Shown: in pieces, positions 1 through 12,111 of the stretch
Layout: every line of letters begins with the position of its first letter
Numbering within the stretch: the first letter of the stretch is position 1
Source: Lota lota
Taxonomy: Eukaryota; Chordata; Actinopteri; Gadiformes; Lotidae
NCBI GenBank assembly: GCA_026745465.1
Contig: JACYXH010000091.1
Location: 1,858,501-1,922,500, forward strand
DNA length: 64,000 bases
Reading direction: 5' to 3'
The notes under the pieces: generated by a model
What the model was told of the DNA's origin: nothing
Database searches by the model: none
Seen by the model: the letters and a program-made list of their open reading frames with translations, nothing else
Translations under genes and position numbers: made by a program

Positions 1-507
1 CAAAATGCTGGTTCTGACGTGCTTCTGCAACTCATTAAAACTTTGACAGTTAAACAAGCAGAAAGCCGTGGCAAAGCTTATTTTGAAGATTGAAAACTAA
101 AGGTCACATATCGATGTAAGAAGTTTTGTTTGGTATTAATTAAAACCATAATTTGCCTTTTAATGTCAGCCTTTAATTTAATAAGCACCATGTTCCTTTA
201 ACTTTACTCTAACACTGTGCATTACATATTTGAAAAAGTGAAAATGCAAAGGGAATAGCCAAATATGTCTGATCACCATTTTTGCTTTGATGCATCAATA
301 ATAAACACTTTATTAATCATAAACAATATGAATGTGTTTCCACTATTACACAGATTCCCCATCATGATCACTCTTCCCTGCTACATGTGTTAAGGTTTGT
401 AAGGATTGCATGGACTATGTTGTTTCCTAATAAAAGGTGTGAGTTTTCTAAGGAGCCTTTATTAATGAGACCGTTGTGTCCACATCTAATGGGTTCGGAG
501 TGCCTAC
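1..507. other. naaladl2: naaladl2 intron, downstream side (partial)
   Basis: This AT-rich sequence follows the splice donor of the last visible naaladl2 exon (GTAGGC just below 508). The exons encoding the rest of the peptidase-like domain and the C-terminal dimerisation domain should lie beyond position 1. I see no repeat, exon or RNA gene here. Confidence 0.6.
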
Positions 508-648
508 CTCTTCATCTTTGCTCTGCTCAAAGGCAAACTCCACGGTGGGCACAGCCAATTGGTTGGCGAAGAAGCTCACATCTCCTGGCAACTGCAAGGA
601 GCTGACGTTGGGCCCGGGGCAGTTCCCACCACGCATGCAGCTCAGCAA
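508..648 (-). CDS. naaladl2: naaladl2 exon: peptidase-like domain, segment with NVS glycosylation site
   Basis: This is a coding exon of 47 codons in phase 0/0. On the minus strand it ends GAAGAG followed by donor GTAGGC. The peptide contains CPGPNVSSLQLPGD, then FFANQLAVPTVEFAFE. This matches the part of glutamate carboxypeptidase II and transferrin-receptor proteins where a strand and helix lead to the conserved GVPxVxFxYE motif, and the wording is closest to NAALADL2. NVS is a predicted N-glycosylation site in the expected lumenal domain. The acceptor is ambiguous: an AG directly before TTG gives a start at 648, while another AG six bases upstream gives 654 and adds Arg-Gln in frame. I prefer 648 because the spacing to the preceding exon then fits the family better. 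The next exon, which in active family members carries the last zinc histidine, lies outside the window. Confidence 0.85.
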
Positions 649-2700
649 CTGTCTCTGTGATCACAGGGACCGGAGGGCACAAATATTAACGTTAAGGCAA
701 TATTGTGTGGCACGCGCACACAATGAAGAAACCAAACAACCAACATTTTCATCTTTGCTTGTTAAACAACACACAAGTGGACGAAGGGAGAGACAATGGC
801 TGAAACGAAGGCAAGGCGGAAGATGACATCACTCTCCCACTCTTGGCCCCGTTATAGTGATTACAGTCGGGTGGCATAGCAAGTTTCCTTTTAGAGTCCC
901 AACCCATTTAGAACGACGAGTGAAGCACTTTGGTACGTTTTTTCATTTTTTTCTTCCTTTCTTCCGTTTCTCCTGGCGCCACCGGCTAGGTCCTATGAGG
1001 TTCCCCCAACAGGGCATTCATTAGGATTGGCCGCGTTCAGTCTGTCTGTGCAAAACCGCTTATCGATAGTCAATCTTTTAGCCACAGCGGTAGCCAGGAG
1101 GCACGCGGCACTCAAGTACTTAGAGGTATTAGACCTCAACGCCCCCGGCCCGACCGACCAGACCACCGCAGTGATTTCACTGTTATATACTATATCTGAC
1201 CCTTGAAATGAAACACAAACACATTGGATGCTATGCATGCCATGCAGTATACACTGCATTGTAGCCTAATGATTGCATCATTAATGGTAGGATCTAACCT
1301 GGTTTTGTCTCGCCCAAAGGGATGGAAAAAGAGCAGAACAAGAGACGAGCAAAAATAATAATACAAAAATATACAGATATATACATATACCATGAAAAAT
1401 GTAACTACCTTAAAGCTATTATTAAATTCCCCTATTTGTGACTTGACTTGCAATCAAAAAAACAGAACAATAAGAAATACAAAGAGAATGAAAGAGATAA
1501 TGACTTCATTGTGGGGGATAGTTGGCAAGAGACAAGCACAATAGACGCAGAGAAAACTAAAGACAAAGTAGCAGGGAGAATAGGTCATTTCAGCCCACAC
1601 ATTGATGCAGTGAGGATCAATATTTAATTTCTTTGTCTGCTATGATAAGGAGAGAGTGAAATCTTTTTTTCGTTGTGAAATCTGTGCTCGCTGGGATATA
1701 CTGGCCAGTTTTGGAATGTAATACACAATACCCTCAGTCCGGCGGATCTGCTCACAGAGTTAATACAACGCGACGGCTGACAAGGTTATGTAAGCACACA
1801 CATAATACCCACATCAGTTCAAGTCCAAGTTGCGTGCCATATCAGCTGGGACGATACCATGGCATAGGTCTAGGTCTACATGCCCCATTTTATGATGCTT
1901 TACTAACAAATGCAAGGTTAGTAAATGATGATTACAAAACGAAGGTAAAAGATGGCTTTTCAAATGCTTTTCATTAATGTATGTGGTGTTTTGTGGTGTT
2001 GAATTTCAAGTAAGGGTAAAAAGGAGGGGCAAAACATTGCAACCTGCTGGCCCAAATACTGTTCATGCTCTTTCCTTACATTCAAATACAAACTGGGCTT
2101 GTATTTGCCCCGTTTGTTACATTTATTTTACCTACATACAAAATGACCATGTTTCACCATTGTTCCATTTTACCATATCGATCTAGTCATATTTACAGCT
2201 ATCAAAAAAACATTGCATGGCCATATGCTTGTATATCCAAACTGAAGAGTTGCACTTCAAGCCATGTCAACTTCCGATAGTACTTTATTAATCCCAGGTA
2301 GTAGTTTGGAGCATACAGGCAGTACCACCTGCCACCATGTAGGACAGTCCCAAACCCAATATCAACATGGTGGCTTACCTCTTAACATCATGATATGTGA
2401 CCTTAGCTACAACGCCATACGCAGCTGTGTGTCACAGTGGATGTAGCATAATATGTGACTAGAACTAACATATACAGTGTTAAAAGAAGGACAAATCTAT
2501 GACAACTGTACACCATTTTTACAAAACGATGCGATCGCACGTCAAGAATGTTGACACAGATGAGCTGTGTTAGAGAAGTAGGGACATGGAGGCAGTGGCA
2601 CACAACTAAATAGTACTTTTCATGCTCGCTCTTCTCTTGCTCTATTACATTTGCTTCATAGCTGCTCATCTCTTTTTCACTCTATTGACATTCTCTGTCA

Positions 2701-2703
<3 letters not shown>

Positions 2704-2743
<40 letters not shown>

Positions 2744-2751
2744 TCTCTCTC
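2704..2751. repeat. (TG)n followed by (TC)n microsatellite
   Basis: A pure TG run spans 2704-2742 and passes directly into a short TC run. A second, shorter TG-rich stretch lies at 2934-3060. Confidence 0.97.
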
Positions 2752-3112
2752 TTTCACTTTCAGGGTAGGTGTAGCATGCCAACTTCCACCTGCCATATCT
2801 AGAGAATGTATGAGTACTTTTATTTATCTTTAATGTGTCTGTATCTGGAGCTCCCTTCAGAGCAGTGATGATGCTTCAGGGAGGTACGTTGGGTTCTGGA
2901 TCAAGGATGTGTCCTTGATGGATGTTTTAATTGTGGTTGTGTGTGTGTGTGATAAAGCTTCAGTTCAAATTCATGCAGTGCAAGTAAGTTGTGTGGTGTT
3001 TATGTGTTACTGTAGTGTGTGTGGTTGTGTGCGCACAAGTGCCTGTGTGTCTGTGTGTGTCTAACTGAACTGAATTGTCTCACACTGTCCTTCCCAAGGG
3101 CTTGGGCATTGC

Positions 3113-4148
3113 AGGAGTGTCCTCGACTACGATTTTGCATAGTCAAATCTGATTCGCCAGGCAAGATCCATCGTCGACTGATCGTCGAATCACACAAAAT
3201 ATATTCTTCAATATATCCGGCTCAATGATGCCTTATTTGTTGTGACTTTGCGTGGTTCAAACGCTTGAAAACAATCAATCGGCTTATCAGGGTTTCCAAC
3301 AGCTGTTTAAAGGCGAGGCTATGCCTCACCTTTTCACAATATGACAAAAATGTGTGCGTCGGTTAATGCCATCTGCATTCAATTTGACAGAAAATATAGG
3401 CTACAATTAGCCTTATATACTATAATATAGACTAATATAATATACCGTAATTCATATAATACATCTGTGAAATCAAAAAGTGGCCGGTCTCTGTGGAGAC
3501 GGGGAGCTCTGTTCTGTCTGATTACGCGCGGTATTCACATCCGAACACGACAAAACCCCCAGGGATAAAGTCAATGTAGAAGCGTTAGACAGATTAACAA
3601 TCATTAATACTTGTGAGTGATGCGTTCCAGCGTATCGGAACAAATGCGGCACCATTCAATTTAGCAGAACAGCGAAAATGCACTACTGAGTACCGACGGA
3701 GAGAACCGTTTTCACCAGTTTATGACAGCAGCTGTTGACAAGAGTTTGAATTTGACTTTTCTTTGGAACGTTAGGCGTTTTGTTTCCTGATATTTTGTTT
3801 ACTTCCAGACTTGCGGTCTACAATGTGCTCTACTTAGAAAAGAAACTGATTGGATAGTGCCACTGCTATTACACACAGGGGTTTAACAAACAATAAGGAC
3901 ATTTATTGAAAGAGAAACGTAACAGCAAATTGGACTGAGAAGACAAAACAAAATAAAACATTGTATAACTTAGAGGCTTTTCCTTCTAGAAGCCAAGCAA
4001 TTCTGTGGTATCACTCATTTAGCACCCCCATCTTCCCAGTGGAATGTCCCGCTGTTACACACGCTCAATTTCCACGACACGAAGACAAAGTCATCAAAAT
4101 GTCTTTCTATCAAAGATTAGAAATGTCGAAGGTTCGAGGTCACCCCTA
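3113..4148 (+). mobile_element. Non-autonomous hAT-like DNA transposon, copy 1
   Basis: The ~1.04-kb segment is repeated in inverted orientation at 21912-22993, with diverged similarity along its whole length. Shared landmarks include GTCCTCGACTA near the left end, TCTGTGGAGACGG, GAACAGCGAAAATGCAC, CATTGTATAACTTA and CCTTCTAGAAGCCAAGC. The ends form imperfect inverted repeats: AGGAGTGTCCTCGACTA on the left against a right end reading AGGGGTGACCTCGAA on the other strand. The flanks share CATTGC (GGCATTGC left, TACATTGC right), compatible with a decayed 8-bp target duplication. No transposase frame remains. End structure and target size suggest the hAT superfamily, but this is inferred and no consensus was compared. 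Confidence 0.7.
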
Positions 4149-5278
4149 CTACATTGCTTGTTTTACTTTGTTGTAGAAGCTTTTACTTTTTGTCACCCTC
4201 TATTCAGGAATGTATTCTTTCATGACCCAAACCTTTGGAGGACAGGCTGTTTGTAATTTAACAGACAAAAATACAATAAAGATATTTTTTAGGAGATTTA
4301 TTTTGTTAAAAAACCTTTTTACTAAATTTCTTACGTTTTGTAGCAATCCAGAGAGAAACAATTTCTGATCAAGTCTTCCCAACTTTGAAATAGTTCCTAT
4401 TCAAGGAGTTTCCATTGACTTACTTAAGCTGAGAATAATTGACGAGAAGGTCAAATGTAATTACATTTGTTGATCTGACATGTGAAATTACATAATGCCC
4501 AACGCACATTCAAACATTTCCTTAGACATTGTGTCACAACATGCCAAAAGAGTTGACTGCTTCTACCGACGTGCAGATCATGTGTGTTGTGTCGTCTATG
4601 TATAAAATATATATATTTTTTACAATGACCTCCCTATTGTGTCCACTACTTGTGTACAATTTGATGAATGCCACTTCTTCCCAATGATGTTACACATTGG
4701 AGGCGTCAATATCCACTATGCTTTATCTATGGATGCTAAACACTTCAGAATACTAATCCTGTTTAGCGTCTGAGGACACGGAGCGATGGCTTGTAAGTCT
4801 TGTACATCAAAGCATTTCAAAAGTTTAACTAAGCACTCACACGGCTCCGAAGTTAATTGCATATACAGCACACCATTCGAAATACTAATTAATAGTCCTA
4901 ATGAGGTATGGGTTTCACCGTTGTGGGGGTCAAGTGACTCCAGGAGGCAGTGAAATGACAACATGATGCGATAATTACACCCGAGAGCCAAGGCGGTGTT
5001 TTTACATCATTCCCATTCAGGAGATGTGCAACATTAGCAATAAGGACCACATGGACTACGTGTGTGTCTGTGTATGTTTGCACATGTGCGTGTGTGAGTG
5101 TGAGCTCACGTTCACACAATGTTTAATCAATGGGTTTGTAATGAAGTACGTTAATCATGATGAATTCCTTGTTTCACAAAGTTGGACACAGCTTGATGTA
5201 TGACAGCTTGGAAATTAGTTATTGGTTGAGGGAGTTTGTGTTGTGCCTTTGTTGGCACACGTGTAGCCATGGTGGAGC

Positions 5279-5457
5279 ATGTCTATGTGTGTGTGTATGT
5301 GTGTGTTTGTGTGTGTGCGTGTGTTTTTATGCGTGTGTGTGTGGTAATCAAGGCAGATGGCTTCACCTGTAGGTGTGGTCACTTTTGACCTGCCAGTCTG
5401 CATTCACACCAGCTTATGTGTTCTTTAATAATGAAGTATATATATATATATATATAT
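5279..5457. repeat. TG-rich and (TA)n simple repeats
   Basis: An interrupted TG tract lies at 5279-5342 and a pure TA run at 5439-5457, separated by ordinary sequence. Confidence 0.9.
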
Positions 5458-5628
5458 GTATAGTGGGTAGGAGAGCAAAACATATCTGAATTTTGTTTGT
5501 ATCTGCATGTTAAGAATTGTCTTTGTAAGTGTTAACGATTGGTGTGGGACCATGTGTATTACAAAACAAAGCTCAAGTCCGTTTGTGTTTCTGTGTGGGT
5601 TTCAGGATGGATGTGTGTATGTTTGTGT

Positions 5629-6060
5629 AGACAGGGCTGTAGTGGAGGCTAAACGCAAATAAACGGTGTTTAAGCACCTCCCACATTTCAGAAATAGCGT
5701 TTATGCACCTCTAAACAGCGTTTACATATCTCTAAATAGAGTTTAGGCAACTTAAAAATTAGCCAGAGTCAAGAGTTGTTGTTTTACCAGCGCAAGCTGT
5801 AGTATATTCAAAGATCTGTGACACGGTATCTGTGACAAATCACATCGTCTCTTGCGGCAGCCGGGCTTGCGACAGAGCCGTAGAATGGTGCTTACTCTTG
5901 CTAGCCAGCTATATCTGTCAAAGGTTGACTAGCATGTCTGGATTCCTATCAAATGGATATATGGCAATTTCTAAAACATCAAAAAACCAAGCCTCCTCCT
6001 CCCGATGCCAGCAAAAGATCTCGGCCTCAAAGTGAGAGCAAAAAAAAAACGAACAAGTAA
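5629..6060 (+). mobile_element. Possible DNA-transposon 5' remnant with short N-terminal frame
   Basis: The segment starts CAGGGCTGTAGTGGAGGC and has several reiterated GTTTA/GCACCTC words. A 35-codon frame at 5953-6060 begins MDIWQFLKHQKTKPPPPDAS and becomes basic. That beginning resembles the N-termini of TTF/hAT-type transposase proteins in fish. It ends just at ACAAGTAAAG, which could be a splice donor or simply a stop. No transposase core follows, because the sequence runs into a minisatellite. The family assignment is inference from one short motif. Confidence 0.3.
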
Positions 6061-6227
6061 AGTTAGAATCACTCAGATTTGTTACAAACTTTAAAATGCA
6101 AATAAAGTTATACTTGACAAGATACTGCGTGCTGAAGCCCTCTTTTCTTCATTTTAAACGTTGTTTTGCAGAGAGTGGCGAGGTAGGCAGTGATGCAGGA
6201 AGCACAGAGAACACAAACAGGGTAGGA

Positions 6228-6937
6228 ACAGAGCGAGGAGAGACAGAGAGGTGGAACAGAGAGAGGACAAACGGAGCGAGGAGAGACAGAGAGGAGGAAC
6301 AGAGCGAGGAGAGACAGAGGTGGAACAAAGAGGACAAACGGAGAGAGGAGAGACAGAGATGAGGAACAGAGCGAGGAGAGACAGAGAGGTGGAACAAAGA
6401 GGACAAACGGAGAGAGGAGAGACAGAGATGAGGAACAGAGCGAGGAGAGACAGAGAGGTGGAACAAAGAGGACAAACGGAGAGAGGAGAGACAGAGATGA
6501 GGAACAGAGCGAGGAGAGACAGAGAGGTGGAACAAAGAGGACAAACGGAGAGAGGAGAGACAGAGATGAGGAACAGAGCGAAGAGAGAGAGAGGAGGAAA
6601 AGAGGGGAGAGACTGAGGAGAAACACAGAGGTCAGAGAGGACAAACTGAGACGGAGAGAGAAGAGATTGAGAGAGGAGAGACAGAGGATAAACGGAGAGG
6701 AGGAACAGAGAGGAGAGACAGAGAGGACAAACAGAGAGGAGAGACAGAGAGAGGAGAGACAGAGAGGAGGAACAGAGAGAGGACAAACAGAGAAGAGAGG
6801 AGAGACAGAGAGGAGGAACAGAGAGGAGAGACAGAGAGGACAAACAGAGAGGAGAGACAGAGAGAGGAGAGACAGAGAGGAGGAACAGAGAGAGGACAAA
6901 CAGAGAAGAGAGGAGAGACAGAGAGGAGGAACAGAGA
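6228..6937. repeat. Purine-rich minisatellite (GAGGAGAGACAGAGAGG family)
   Basis: The tandem array is built from AGAGACAGAGAGG, GGAACAGAG and GGACAAAC words. In the left part (about 6290-6570) a 69-bp unit is repeated about four times nearly perfectly. The right part (about 6690-6937) has a longer unit of about 113 bp. One strand is almost free of T, and 69 is a multiple of three. The array is therefore open in several frames on both strands, giving meaningless Ser/Leu-rich or Glu/Arg-rich frames of up to 277 codons. Confidence 0.95.
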
Positions 6938-7556
6938 CCACCCACTTCTCACAATGTGTAAACTGCTGCTGCTCCTACAGTTTTTATACTATATAGACAT
7001 ATGTTACATCACAATGTTCAGCTTCTTCTACTGTCACTCACATTTAAATATCTAAGTGATGTGATTTATAGTCTTTAAGGTTTAGCATTTGTTTGAGAGT
7101 CATGCTCCCCATACATACACATTGCAGAATGTGCAGTTTGTAATTTCCCATTTTGTACTACTGGTTGTTTGTACTACATTCTACAAATAAATAAACAAAT
7201 ATATGAATTATCTTTTTTTTTACCCACAGGTCGTGGTTAGCCTTACCTTGATCACAGAATTCATAGTTTACCCACTTCACCCCTGTCTGTAATATATAGT
7301 ATATGCAAGCAATCAGAGCTATTCACATTTTCTTTCTACGGACATAACACGATATATTTAATATATTAGATAATAACTCATTCCATCTTTAGTAATTAAT
7401 CATGTAGCAGATGAGTGCATTTTTAAATATGACCTTCCATTTGTTTGGCCCAATGAAAGAAAGATAGGAAGCCACATTTATGGAAGTGACATTGATTTAT
7501 ACCACCTAAGAGCCATTGTGTATATTTGCAAGGCCATAGGTTATCTTCAATCTGTG

Positions 7557-7585
7557 ATTAATTAATTAATTAATTAATTAATTAA
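7557..7585. repeat. (ATTA)n tetranucleotide repeat
   Basis: Seven uninterrupted ATTA/TTAA units. Confidence 0.95.
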
Positions 7586-8519
7586 AGGGACCTTCTATTT
7601 AAAAAAAGAACACATACATTGAAGTGCTTCCACTCTGCTGCCAACGAATGTCCACTGTTTGGATCATGTGGTATTAAACAGAAAGGCACTCTCTGCCCAA
7701 AGACCTGCAACCTGGAACCAGGGGATCCGTCTCAGGCCAGTTCTTATGACAGGACTCGTTATCCTTGGATTAACATGTGTTTTACTCATAACTGATGAGT
7801 GTGGACCCCTTATTTTAAAAGGGGTTAACCCTCATGCATTTTAAACAGTTCTTGATGGTGACCTCCTTGCAAAATAGCAATCACTTTTTGCACTAGGCTA
7901 TGCACTCGTTCGTAGGCTCGTTAGCGCTGGTGAGGACGGGGTCCACAAAACATGTGCAATGTAAGAGGTGCGAGAGCTCAAACACATGCTTACGGTGTTC
8001 AAGCCCTTTCGTATGAGTGGAGAAAACATGGCTACTCAACAAATATGAAAACATAACCACTCAAAAAGAAAAGAAAGAAATTAAACCAAACCAGAAGTGT
8101 ATTGGGGCAGCTGTCTTGCAGAGACAACGATCTATTGGGGTGTAATCGGTCATGATTTTCATAAAAACCAATTACAACTCTGAGCGTTTTTGGTGCTGAA
8201 TGGAATCTACATGGAAATACTATCAGCCTGCCACAATGATGTAGGTCAACAGGGGAGACAAGACAATGTGAATGAGATAATGAGAGAGAGAGAGGGAGAG
8301 AGCAAGAGGGAAAATACAAGATATAGAAAATAGATAATTACCTTTGTTAGGCATATTGATGTACATGGAGACTATTATTTCCATAAGAATTGTACACATC
8401 TTTAAAAGGTCTCTTTCTATAAGAATTCACCCACACAATGGAGAGTGAGATGGATAGGGAGGGGGGAAGAGATGGAGAAAGAAAACCTTCAAGATGTTTT
8501 CCTTTCTAAAAGTCCCCAC

Positions 8520-8674
<155 letters not shown>

Positions 8675-9019
8675 AGTAAAAAATGGATGATCACTATGGG
8701 GTTATGGTGTGCATCTGCAGGAAGTAAGTATGAATGATGGATGACGGACTGGGCGCTCTGTTCACACTGAAATAATTAACACCTGTCATACGCCACAGTG
8801 GTCAGCAGAGGACTTCCCCCTGGGGAACAGGCACACCAGTGCGCAGATCCTTATTTCCCGGCAACCAACCTTTTTCTATTTTTTTTTTGGTTTCAGGATG
8901 GCTTCATTGTTAGGTCGGAAACGCGTTTGTACGTTTTTAAGGATGATATTTACATCCGTGACGGATGTACCGTTTTGTTTTGCTTGTGACTCGAATCCTG
9001 AGGGGACTTTCCCACCGCA

Positions 9020-9021
<2 letters not shown>

Positions 9022-9064
<43 letters not shown>
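9022..9064. repeat. (CA)n microsatellite
   Basis: A pure run of 21 CA units. Confidence 0.97.
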
Positions 9065-9065
<1 letters not shown>

Positions 9066-9197
9066 CCAGACATTGTTCACCTGTATGGACACGTTTACCT
9101 ATAAACTACTGCAAGTAGTCCCAGTGGAGTTGCAGAATCTCAAAAACCTTAAGGTTTGTAGCCCAGTGAGAACTGATGCCTATTCCAAAGGTCCATG

Positions 9198-9310
9198 GAA
9201 AAAGAGAGGGAGATAGCGAGAGAGAGAGACACAAAGCGACAGAGAGAGAGAGAGAGACACACACACTTACACAAAGAGAGAGCGAGACACACACACACAC
9301 ACACACACAG
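9198..9310. repeat. Mixed GA/CA simple repeat
   Basis: Alternating short blocks of GAGAGA and ACACAC. Confidence 0.9.
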
Positions 9311-9564
9311 ATAGAGTGAGGACAGCGAGGCAGTGAATCACACCCAGCCAGGTCCTATTTCAGTCCAACAATGTCCAAATCCATTTTGTTTTAAAGGAGG
9401 CAGCCGTTAGCAGGCGTCCTCCCACATACACACGCCACTAAAGGGACACGCACACACACATCCTGTGAAACAGTACCCAATTAAAGGACATGTCTGTCCA
9501 TTTGTTCCATTCTTCTCTAGATGAATCACACCACATCGTGTCGTTCACTCTCCCTCCCCCGCCC

Positions 9565-9732
<168 letters not shown>

Positions 9733-10293
9733 GCATCTCTCTCCCTAACTCTTTTCTTTCATTCATTCACTGTGACCCGATCCCCTCCACACACACACAC
9801 ACGTTATTTGTGTTTGTATTATAATTGGTTCCCCAGCACCTGTTTCTTTTTTTTCCCTCTTTCTTTTGCGTCTCCAAATCTGAAGTCAACAACAAGTAGA
9901 GCTGCCGCACTGCCAAGTAAGATAAGTAGGAGGGCATTACCAGTCCCCCCGCAAAAAACACCAACATGGCCCCAAACATGATTAATGACACACTTAAGCC
10001 CCCGCCGTCTCCTAAATACCTGCGGGGTGGGGCGCGATGGATGAAGGTGGGGGTTATTCCTGCTAATGCATTGACTATGGACCACGGCCAGCTCTCTGGT
10101 AAGTCCTTTCTGATATCAGCACTTTACACCGATAATGAAGCAGCTATAGGCCCTTAGACCTAAAGGTGGGGTGCTGTACAGGCACCTCATGTTGAATCTA
10201 CTAGACCGCACTACATTAATTAAAATCCACTTGAGAAAAAGAGATGTTCAGTTTATGATGGTTGAAAGACAGACGAAGCACGCTGCATATTCT

Positions 10294-10590
10294 CTCACCT
10301 CATGGGCCTCCCCTCACCTCAGGGGCCTACCTCACCTCAGGGGCCTCCCTCACCTCAGGGGCCTCCCTCACCTCAGGGGCCTACCTCACCTCATGGGCCT
10401 CCCCTCACCTCAGGGGCCTACCTCACCTCAGGGGCCTCCCTCACCTCAGGGGCCTCCCCTCACCTCAGGGGCCTCCCCTCACCTCATGGGCCTCCCTCAC
10501 CTCAGGGGCCTCCCCTCACCTCATGGGCCTCCCTCACCTCAGGGGCCTCCCTCACCTCAGGGGCCTACCTCACCTCATGGGCCTCCCTCC
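10294..10590. repeat. GC-rich minisatellite, 18-20 bp unit
   Basis: About sixteen copies of CTCACCTCAGGGGCCTCC occur, with variants ending CCTAC, carrying ATGGG for AGGGG, or with two extra bases (CC or CT). The core AGGGGCCT is nearly self-complementary. The ordering of unit variants is irregular, as in a recombining minisatellite. The array is open in all three plus-strand frames, producing Pro/Gly/Ser-rich frames without meaning. Confidence 0.95.
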
Positions 10591-11469
10591 ATGGGTGTTC
10601 ATGGATGGAGGTACAATATTGCTTGTGCTAATCACGACAGAAACCCTTTCGAGGGAAATAGGCTGTGAAGAGCTGTGCCATAGAGATTGTAGAAGTCTAC
10701 CCCAAGGATAACAGGAATTACAATGGATATTACACAAGGTAAATGGTTAGAGGTTCCTTTCCTCTAAAGAAAAACAACAACATGGGAGCAAGAAAGTACA
10801 TACATTCAGATGTAATTTTTGTGTTGGATATAGGCAGGTTGAATAGAGGCAAAATATACAGTAAGACATTGTAATGATTGTTCAGGTATTATGTGCTTTA
10901 TATACACATACATACAGTACAGCTGTTCAGTGGATAGGAGATGCTAAATGACGCAAACGTCTGTTATGTGCTGACAATCCTATTATAGCCAAAACCAAAC
11001 CAAACAAAACAATACTCCCCCTTCAGAATCTCATTCAGCGTTGATGGTTGAACGGTCACTATCTGGTTCCAAAGTTCAGTCGCTAACAATAGAAACACAC
11101 TCGTTTTTATGGTATGCGTGCAAAGACTCCATAGATGATGGCCGACTCATTTGGCAGAGGATGTCAGGATGTCAAATGCAATGCATTAATAGGGTGGTTA
11201 CCATGGCGACTATGAGCAGGTTCAAAGCAGCTGGACCATCACAACAGACGGTGGTCATAATGACATACAGCGATGAGCTAAAACGATTACTATACCTCTA
11301 CCTAAGCCTCATCTATTAACATTTTTTGCTTTATTGAACACACACAAAAAGAGGAAAAGCACTTGGTAGTGATATTAGTAAGTACGAGTAGTATCAGTGG
11401 TTTATTAAGGACAGATGTGGTCGTGGTCAAAGTGGTAGTAATAGTACTATAGTAGCAGTATTCGATTCT

Positions 11470-11967
11470 GTATGGCAGAGGTGAGTTGTGATCATAATAG
11501 TCTCTATAGTACTACTAGAGTGTGTACTTAATCTCTGGATGTGAGTTGAGAGAGAGGAGAGTTGTGATCATAGTAGTAGTCTTTATAGTAATACTAGAGT
11601 GTGTGCTTACTCAGTATGTCAGAGGTGAGTTGTGATCATAATAGTCTCTATAGTACTACTAGAGTGTGTACTTAATCTCTGGATGTGAGTTGAGAGAGAG
11701 GAGAGTTGTGATCATAGTAGTAGTCTTTATAGTAATACTAGAGTGTGTGCTTACTCAGTATGTCAGAGGTGAGTTGTGATCATAATAGTCTCTATAGTAC
11801 TACTAGAGTGTGTACTTAATCTCTGGATGTGAGTTGAGAGAGAGGAGAGTTGTGATCATAGTAGTAGTCTTTATAGTAATACTAGAGTGTGTGCTTACTC
11901 TCTGTACGTCAGAGGTAGTTGTGATCATGGTGGTAGTCTCTATAGTACTACTAGAGTGTGTACTTAC
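11470..11967 (-). repeat. Minisatellite derived from an exon end and its splice donor
   Basis: Seven copies of ACTAGAGTGTG(T) occur at about 11514, 11593, 11658, 11737, 11802, 11881 and 11949, in alternating units of about 64 and 80 bp (higher-order period 144 bp). The last copy is the true intron start of the naaladl2 exon 11968-12096. On the gene sense strand each unit resembles the exon end plus donor (GACATCCAGAGA then GTAAGTACACACTC). The next unit in the intron reads TCTGACGTACAGAGA then GTAAGCACACACTC. Two further units keep GAGTAAGC. In the three intervening units the donor has become GATTAAGT. Confidence 0.9.
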
Positions 11968-12096
11968 TCTCTGGATGTCCGAGGTAAGCTGCAGCAGAGC
12001 TGGGGAGGCAGTGGCTCGCAGCCTCTCTGTCCCTCTGACTGGAGAGTTCAGGCTGACGTAGGACACCGCACTGCTCTGTAGGACTACCCTGTGCTC
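11968..12096 (-). CDS. naaladl2: naaladl2 exon: peptidase-like domain, SLNSPVRG segment
   Basis: This is a 43-codon exon in phase 0/0, with acceptor CCCCTGCCAG and donor GTAAGT. The peptide includes VVLQSSAVSYVSLNSPVRG and LRATASPALLQLTSDIQ. It aligns with the glutamate carboxypeptidase II segment VAYINADSSIEG, where the Asp is a zinc ligand. Here that position is Asn, as expected for NAALADL2-type proteins that cannot bind metal in the usual way. The exon can be skipped without a frame change. On the sense strand a (TG)n tract ends 15 nt before it. On its downstream side the intron begins with tandem copies of its own 3' end, including a second in-frame donor that would add 23 codons. Confidence 0.9.
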
Positions 12097-12109
12097 CTGG
12101 CAGGGGACG

Positions 12110-12111
<2 letters not shown>

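Noticed and set aside
6108-6945. Minus-strand open frames of 277 and 263 codons, Ser/Leu/Pro-rich
   Set aside because: They lie on the purine minisatellite, are open in several frames at once, and show no domain or splice logic.
8996-9010. GACTCGAATCCTG resembling a tRNA B box
   Set aside because: No matching A box or cloverleaf around it.
10171-10711. Three overlapping plus-strand frames of 109-165 codons rich in Pro, Gly and Ser
   Set aside because: All derive from the 18-20 bp minisatellite being open in every frame.
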